A stretch of DNA of 64,000 nt. Origin: an uncultured Gammaproteobacteria bacterium (lineage in GTDB: Bacteria; Pseudomonadota; Gammaproteobacteria; Rariloculales; Rariloculaceae). This document shows, piece after piece, positions 61,961-64,000 of this stretch. Made by a program: the position numbers and the translations under genes. Within the stretch, counting starts at the first letter, position 1; the number at the start of each line of letters is the position of its first letter. A model generated the notes under the pieces. That model searched no databases, was not told the DNA's origin, and was given only the letters and a program-made list of their open reading frames with translations. The DNA lies in the NCBI GenBank assembly GCA_946887385.1, contig CAMPKU010000002.1, forward strand, positions 5,199 to 69,198. Reading direction: 5' to 3'.

Positions 61961-63112
61961 GTGAATCCGAGGCCTCGCGTTGTGGTAACGATCCACGGCA
62001 TCCGCACGCGCGGTCAGTGGCAGAAGCAAATCACGCCGTACTTGGCGCGGTACGGGCTCGTGCCTTACCACATCGACTACGGCTGGTTTCGCGCCTTCCG
62101 GTTCTTCTTTCCGTGGTGGCGGAAGAAGCAGATACAGAAGGTGCGCGTAGAGCTGCGGTCATTGCTCGAGAAAGCCGAGACGCCGCGGGTGAGTATCATC
62201 GCTCACAGCTTCGGCACGCTGATCGCGATGGAGTGTCTGAAAGCGGACAACGGCGACCTTCGCTACGATCGAGTCGTTCTCACGGGAAGTATCGTGCCGC
62301 GCGATTTCGACTGGAAGTCCACTTTCGAGCGAAGGTGGATCATCGCCGTGCGCAACGAGCGTGCGACGTCGGATTGGGCCGTGCGACTCGCGCGGCTGGC
62401 TTCCAGACGGCCGTTGCGTTGGATCACTCGCTTGCACGCGGGCGATTCGGGACGCGAAGCCTTTACGCAGAACCACCCCTCGCTGTTGGACGATTGGATC
62501 GAAGGCGATCACAGCGAAGCGCACAACCCGTTGCGGTTCGAGCGTTGGGCTCGGTTCATCGCGTACCCCGAGCTACCGGACGATCTTCTCGGCAAAGTGG
62601 TTGCGGAGCTACAAGCGCTGCGGCAAGAGTCGGCGCAGATACTGCAAGTGGATCCCGAGCTCGTCAGAACGAACCTGTTCGCGCCGTTGGACGGCGCGCT
62701 GCGCATCGTCCGAGGCGCTACGGACAACATGAAGTACGCCCCGGAATTCGACCTCAAGATCGAGGACAATCACGGCTCAACGGGGGCTGCATTCGCCCAA
62801 GGGAAATCTTGCTTGGTCGTGAAGAAGGCGAAGACCTGGACGGGGAAGACGCTTCCCGGAGCGGAGCTTCAGAAGCTGAACCCGAGCGTTCGATGGGTTG
62901 TCTCGTTGCCCGTGAAAAGTCGAGCGCGCGGCGTGGTGGTCGGCGTCGTCAATGTGGACGGGCTCGACAACATACCGGCAGTCCTCCAAGATGCCAATTC
63001 GAAGGAGTGCCAGGCCGCCATCCTCGCCTTGCAGGGTGGGATGATTCAGCGATTCGAGCCGTGCCTGGAAGCCGGGTTTCGCGGCGACCGTCCTCAGCGG
63101 ATCGAGGTCTAA
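61961..63112 (+). CDS. Alpha/beta hydrolase with a C-terminal GAF-like domain
   Basis: This 383-residue protein begins VNPRPRVVVTIHGIRTRGQWQKQI (GTG start), with HG at 12-13 as oxyanion region, and has the nucleophile elbow AHSFGT (S83), so it is a serine hydrolase of the lipase/esterase type. From about residue 225 the pattern changes to one like a GAF sensor domain: LRIVRGATDNMKYAPEFDLKIEDNHGSTGAAFAQGKSCLV, then LNPSVRWVVSLPVKSRARGVVVGVVNVDGLD. No membrane segment is seen. It is one base before the next small gene, so likely co-translated. Ligand and substrate are unknown. Confidence 0.75.
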   Translation: MNPRPRVVVTIHGIRTRGQWQKQITPYLARYGLVPYHIDYGWFRAFRFFFPWWRKKQIQKVRVELRSLLEKAETPRVSIIAHSFGTLIAMECLKADNGDLRYDRVVLTGSIVPRDFDWKSTFERRWIIAVRNERATSDWAVRLARLASRRPLRWITRLHAGDSGREAFTQNHPSLLDDWIEGDHSEAHNPLRFERWARFIAYPELPDDLLGKVVAELQALRQESAQILQVDPELVRTNLFAPLDGALRIVRGATDNMKYAPEFDLKIEDNHGSTGAAFAQGKSCLVVKKAKTWTGKTLPGAELQKLNPSVRWVVSLPVKSRARGVVVGVVNVDGLDNIPAVLQDANSKECQAAILALQGGMIQRFEPCLEAGFRGDRPQRIEV

Positions 63113-63113
63113 C

Positions 63114-63341
63114 GTGAAAATAGAAACTGTCACGATTCCACCTCCGCCGAGCGATCACGCGGCCGCACCGCCGGACGCAGAGGACGCGCAAGTCGTCATG
63201 GTCGAAGTCTCCGGGCCCATCGATCCCAACGACGACGTGATCAAGCGCGCGCGCGAGTTGGTGCTCAGCACGGGCTCGGCCGCCATGATCAAGTCGTTCG
63301 ACTGGGCGCTCCAAAGTGAAGCACTCGTCACAGAAGATTGA
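63114..63341 (+). CDS. 75-residue protein of unknown function
   Basis: This small protein starts one base after the hydrolase-GAF stop. It has a proline-rich N-terminus (IPPPPSDHAAAPPDAEDAQ) and a predicted beta-alpha C-terminal part (VVMVEVSGPIDPNDDVIKRARELVLSTGSAAMIKSFDWALQ). Its 3' end overlaps the cytidine deaminase start by 26 bases. It may be a regulator or specificity partner of the two enzymes around it; no family is recognised. Confidence 0.65.
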   Translation: MKIETVTIPPPPSDHAAAPPDAEDAQVVMVEVSGPIDPNDDVIKRARELVLSTGSAAMIKSFDWALQSEALVTED

Positions 63342-63747
63342 CCCGAGCGAGCCGCCATCCCCGCAAGCGCTCCTAGCGATTGCACGCGAGTGTTTGCCGC
63401 GGTCGTACTCTCCTTATTCAGCGTTCCCGGTTGCCGCCGCCGTCGTCGACGACGACGGACGCATCTTCACGGGCGTGAATGTGGAGAACGCGTCGTACGG
63501 CTTGACGATGTGCGCGGAAAGAGTCGCGATCTTCAATGCCATCGCGGCCGGGGCGAAGAAGCTACGGGCGCTCGCTCTCACGTCCGGGAGCTCTCGAGCG
63601 GTGATGCCGTGCGGCGCGTGTCGCCAAGTGATGGCGGAGTTCTTCGCTGCCGTGGCGCCCGTCTACTCCGGCACGGCGAGCGAGGGCTACAGGGAATCGA
63701 CGGTTCAAGAGCTATTGCCCGACGCGTTCGGGCGTGACGATCTCTAG
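63316..63747 (+). CDS. cdd: Cytidine deaminase
   Basis: This 143-residue homotetrameric-type zinc deaminase has the catalytic motif NVENASYGLTMCAERVAIFNAIAAG (C66, E68) and PCGACRQV (C99, C102), all canonical. It would convert cytidine or deoxycytidine to uridine or deoxyuridine. The GTG at 63316 overlaps the preceding gene by 26 bases. Its place in a cassette with a hydrolase-GAF protein and a small protein, rather than with nucleoside salvage genes, is notable. Confidence 0.93.
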   Translation: MKHSSQKIDPSEPPSPQALLAIARECLPRSYSPYSAFPVAAAVVDDDGRIFTGVNVENASYGLTMCAERVAIFNAIAAGAKKLRALALTSGSSRAVMPCGACRQVMAEFFAAVAPVYSGTASEGYRESTVQELLPDAFGRDDL

Positions 63748-63752
63748 AGGCC

Positions 63753-64000
63753 ATGCACGACTTGAAGCATGCGCTGCGCATGTTGCGCAGCAGTCCCGTT
63801 TTCGCCGCTACGGCCGTGCTCGTGCTCACGATCGGCATCGGCGCCAACGTCGCCATTTTTTCCGTCGTGAACGCCGTGATTCTGAAGCCCGTGCCGTACG
63901 AGGATCCCGACACGCTCGTCCAGCTCATGAACGGCACGTACGGCGGTGCCACGAGCTCGGCCGGCTCGCCGGCTCGCTACCTGCTGTGGCGCGAGCAGAC
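63753..64000 (+). CDS. ADOP-type ABC permease, truncated by the window end
   Basis: The first 82 residues are visible. They open MHDLKHALRMLRSSPVFAATAVLVLTIGIGANVAIFSVVNAVILKPVPY, the N-terminus of an ADOP/MacB-type permease. It starts five bases after the cytidine deaminase stop. It is a second ADOP gene, in the opposite orientation to the one at 59228-61696, and the cassette lies between them. Confidence 0.9.
   Translation, partial: MHDLKHALRMLRSSPVFAATAVLVLTIGIGANVAIFSVVNAVILKPVPYEDPDTLVQLMNGTYGGATSSAGSPARYLLWREQ

Noticed and set aside
1..64000. Prophage, integrase or transposase genes
   Set aside because: No recombinase, transposase or phage structural protein pattern was seen; only palindromic repeats suggest mobile-type sequence.

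Overview
The window is high-GC DNA with densely packed genes from one chromosome. It looks like a gammaproteobacterium of the Xanthomonadales / Steroidobacteraceae / Nevskiales type. The clearest pointers are lptD-surA-pdxA-rsmA in that order, a MurU-type nucleotidyltransferase divergent from lptD, a bacterial kynurenine pathway, a TonB receptor, and ADOP-type ABC permeases. I see no rRNA, tRNA, CRISPR array, integrase or insertion sequence. The placement is inference from gene content and order; no database search was possible.

Layout. 1-4.9 kb: the end of a GNAT acetyltransferase, a glutaminyl cyclotransferase and three membrane transport or DedA genes. 4.9-6.6 kb: a BlaI/M56 (BlaR1-like) pair on the minus strand, with a clear operator dyad upstream. 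6.6-15.3 kb: a long minus-strand run, lptD > surA > pdxA > rsmA > haaO > kynU > kmo, joining outer-membrane biogenesis genes to tryptophan/kynurenine catabolism. 15.4-16.7 kb: murU and maleylacetoacetate isomerase. 16.7-19.2 kb, minus strand: a ThDP enzyme and a DUF4159 protein. 19.4-33.0 kb: a plus-strand operon with mostly overlapping start and stop codons, built around a MoxR ATPase (VWA protein, degenerate caspase-like protein, TPR/metallopeptidase, MoxR, DUF58, BatA-like, DUF4175-like). It is interrupted once by a palindromic repeat element. 33.0-33.6 kb: a 605-base gene-free stretch with two elaborate inverted-repeat structures. One of them shares a 16-base core with the repeat inside the MoxR operon.

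33.6-38.6 kb: dienelactone hydrolase, a MacB/LolD-type ATPase and its adaptor without a permease, an alpha/beta hydrolase and a zinc-free MDR oxidoreductase. 38.6-47.7 kb: a TonB receptor, two small secreted proteins on the minus strand, and a metal-uptake operon (periplasmic DUF4198/NikK-like proteins, a ZnuABC-like transporter and a second, ligand-poor binding protein). 47.7-53.3 kb: a MetE-like protein divergent from an EboE-like TIM barrel, two NAD(P)-dependent oxidoreductases and a secreted MBL-fold hydrolase; this may be an uncharacterised pathway. 53.4-61.7 kb, minus strand: a DUF4143 ATPase, an amidohydrolase, a small open frame, a LytTR/LytS two-component pair, a heme c plus copper-monooxygenase-like protein and an ADOP permease. 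61.9-64.0 kb: an alpha/beta hydrolase-GAF-like fusion, a 75-residue protein and a cytidine deaminase, then the start of a second ADOP permease.

The best candidates for undescribed biology are the MoxR operon with its pseudo-caspase and gluzincin protein, the hydrolase-GAF/cytidine deaminase cassette, the EboE-like cluster, the BlaR-type protease with an LptA-like tail, and the multi-hairpin intergenic elements.
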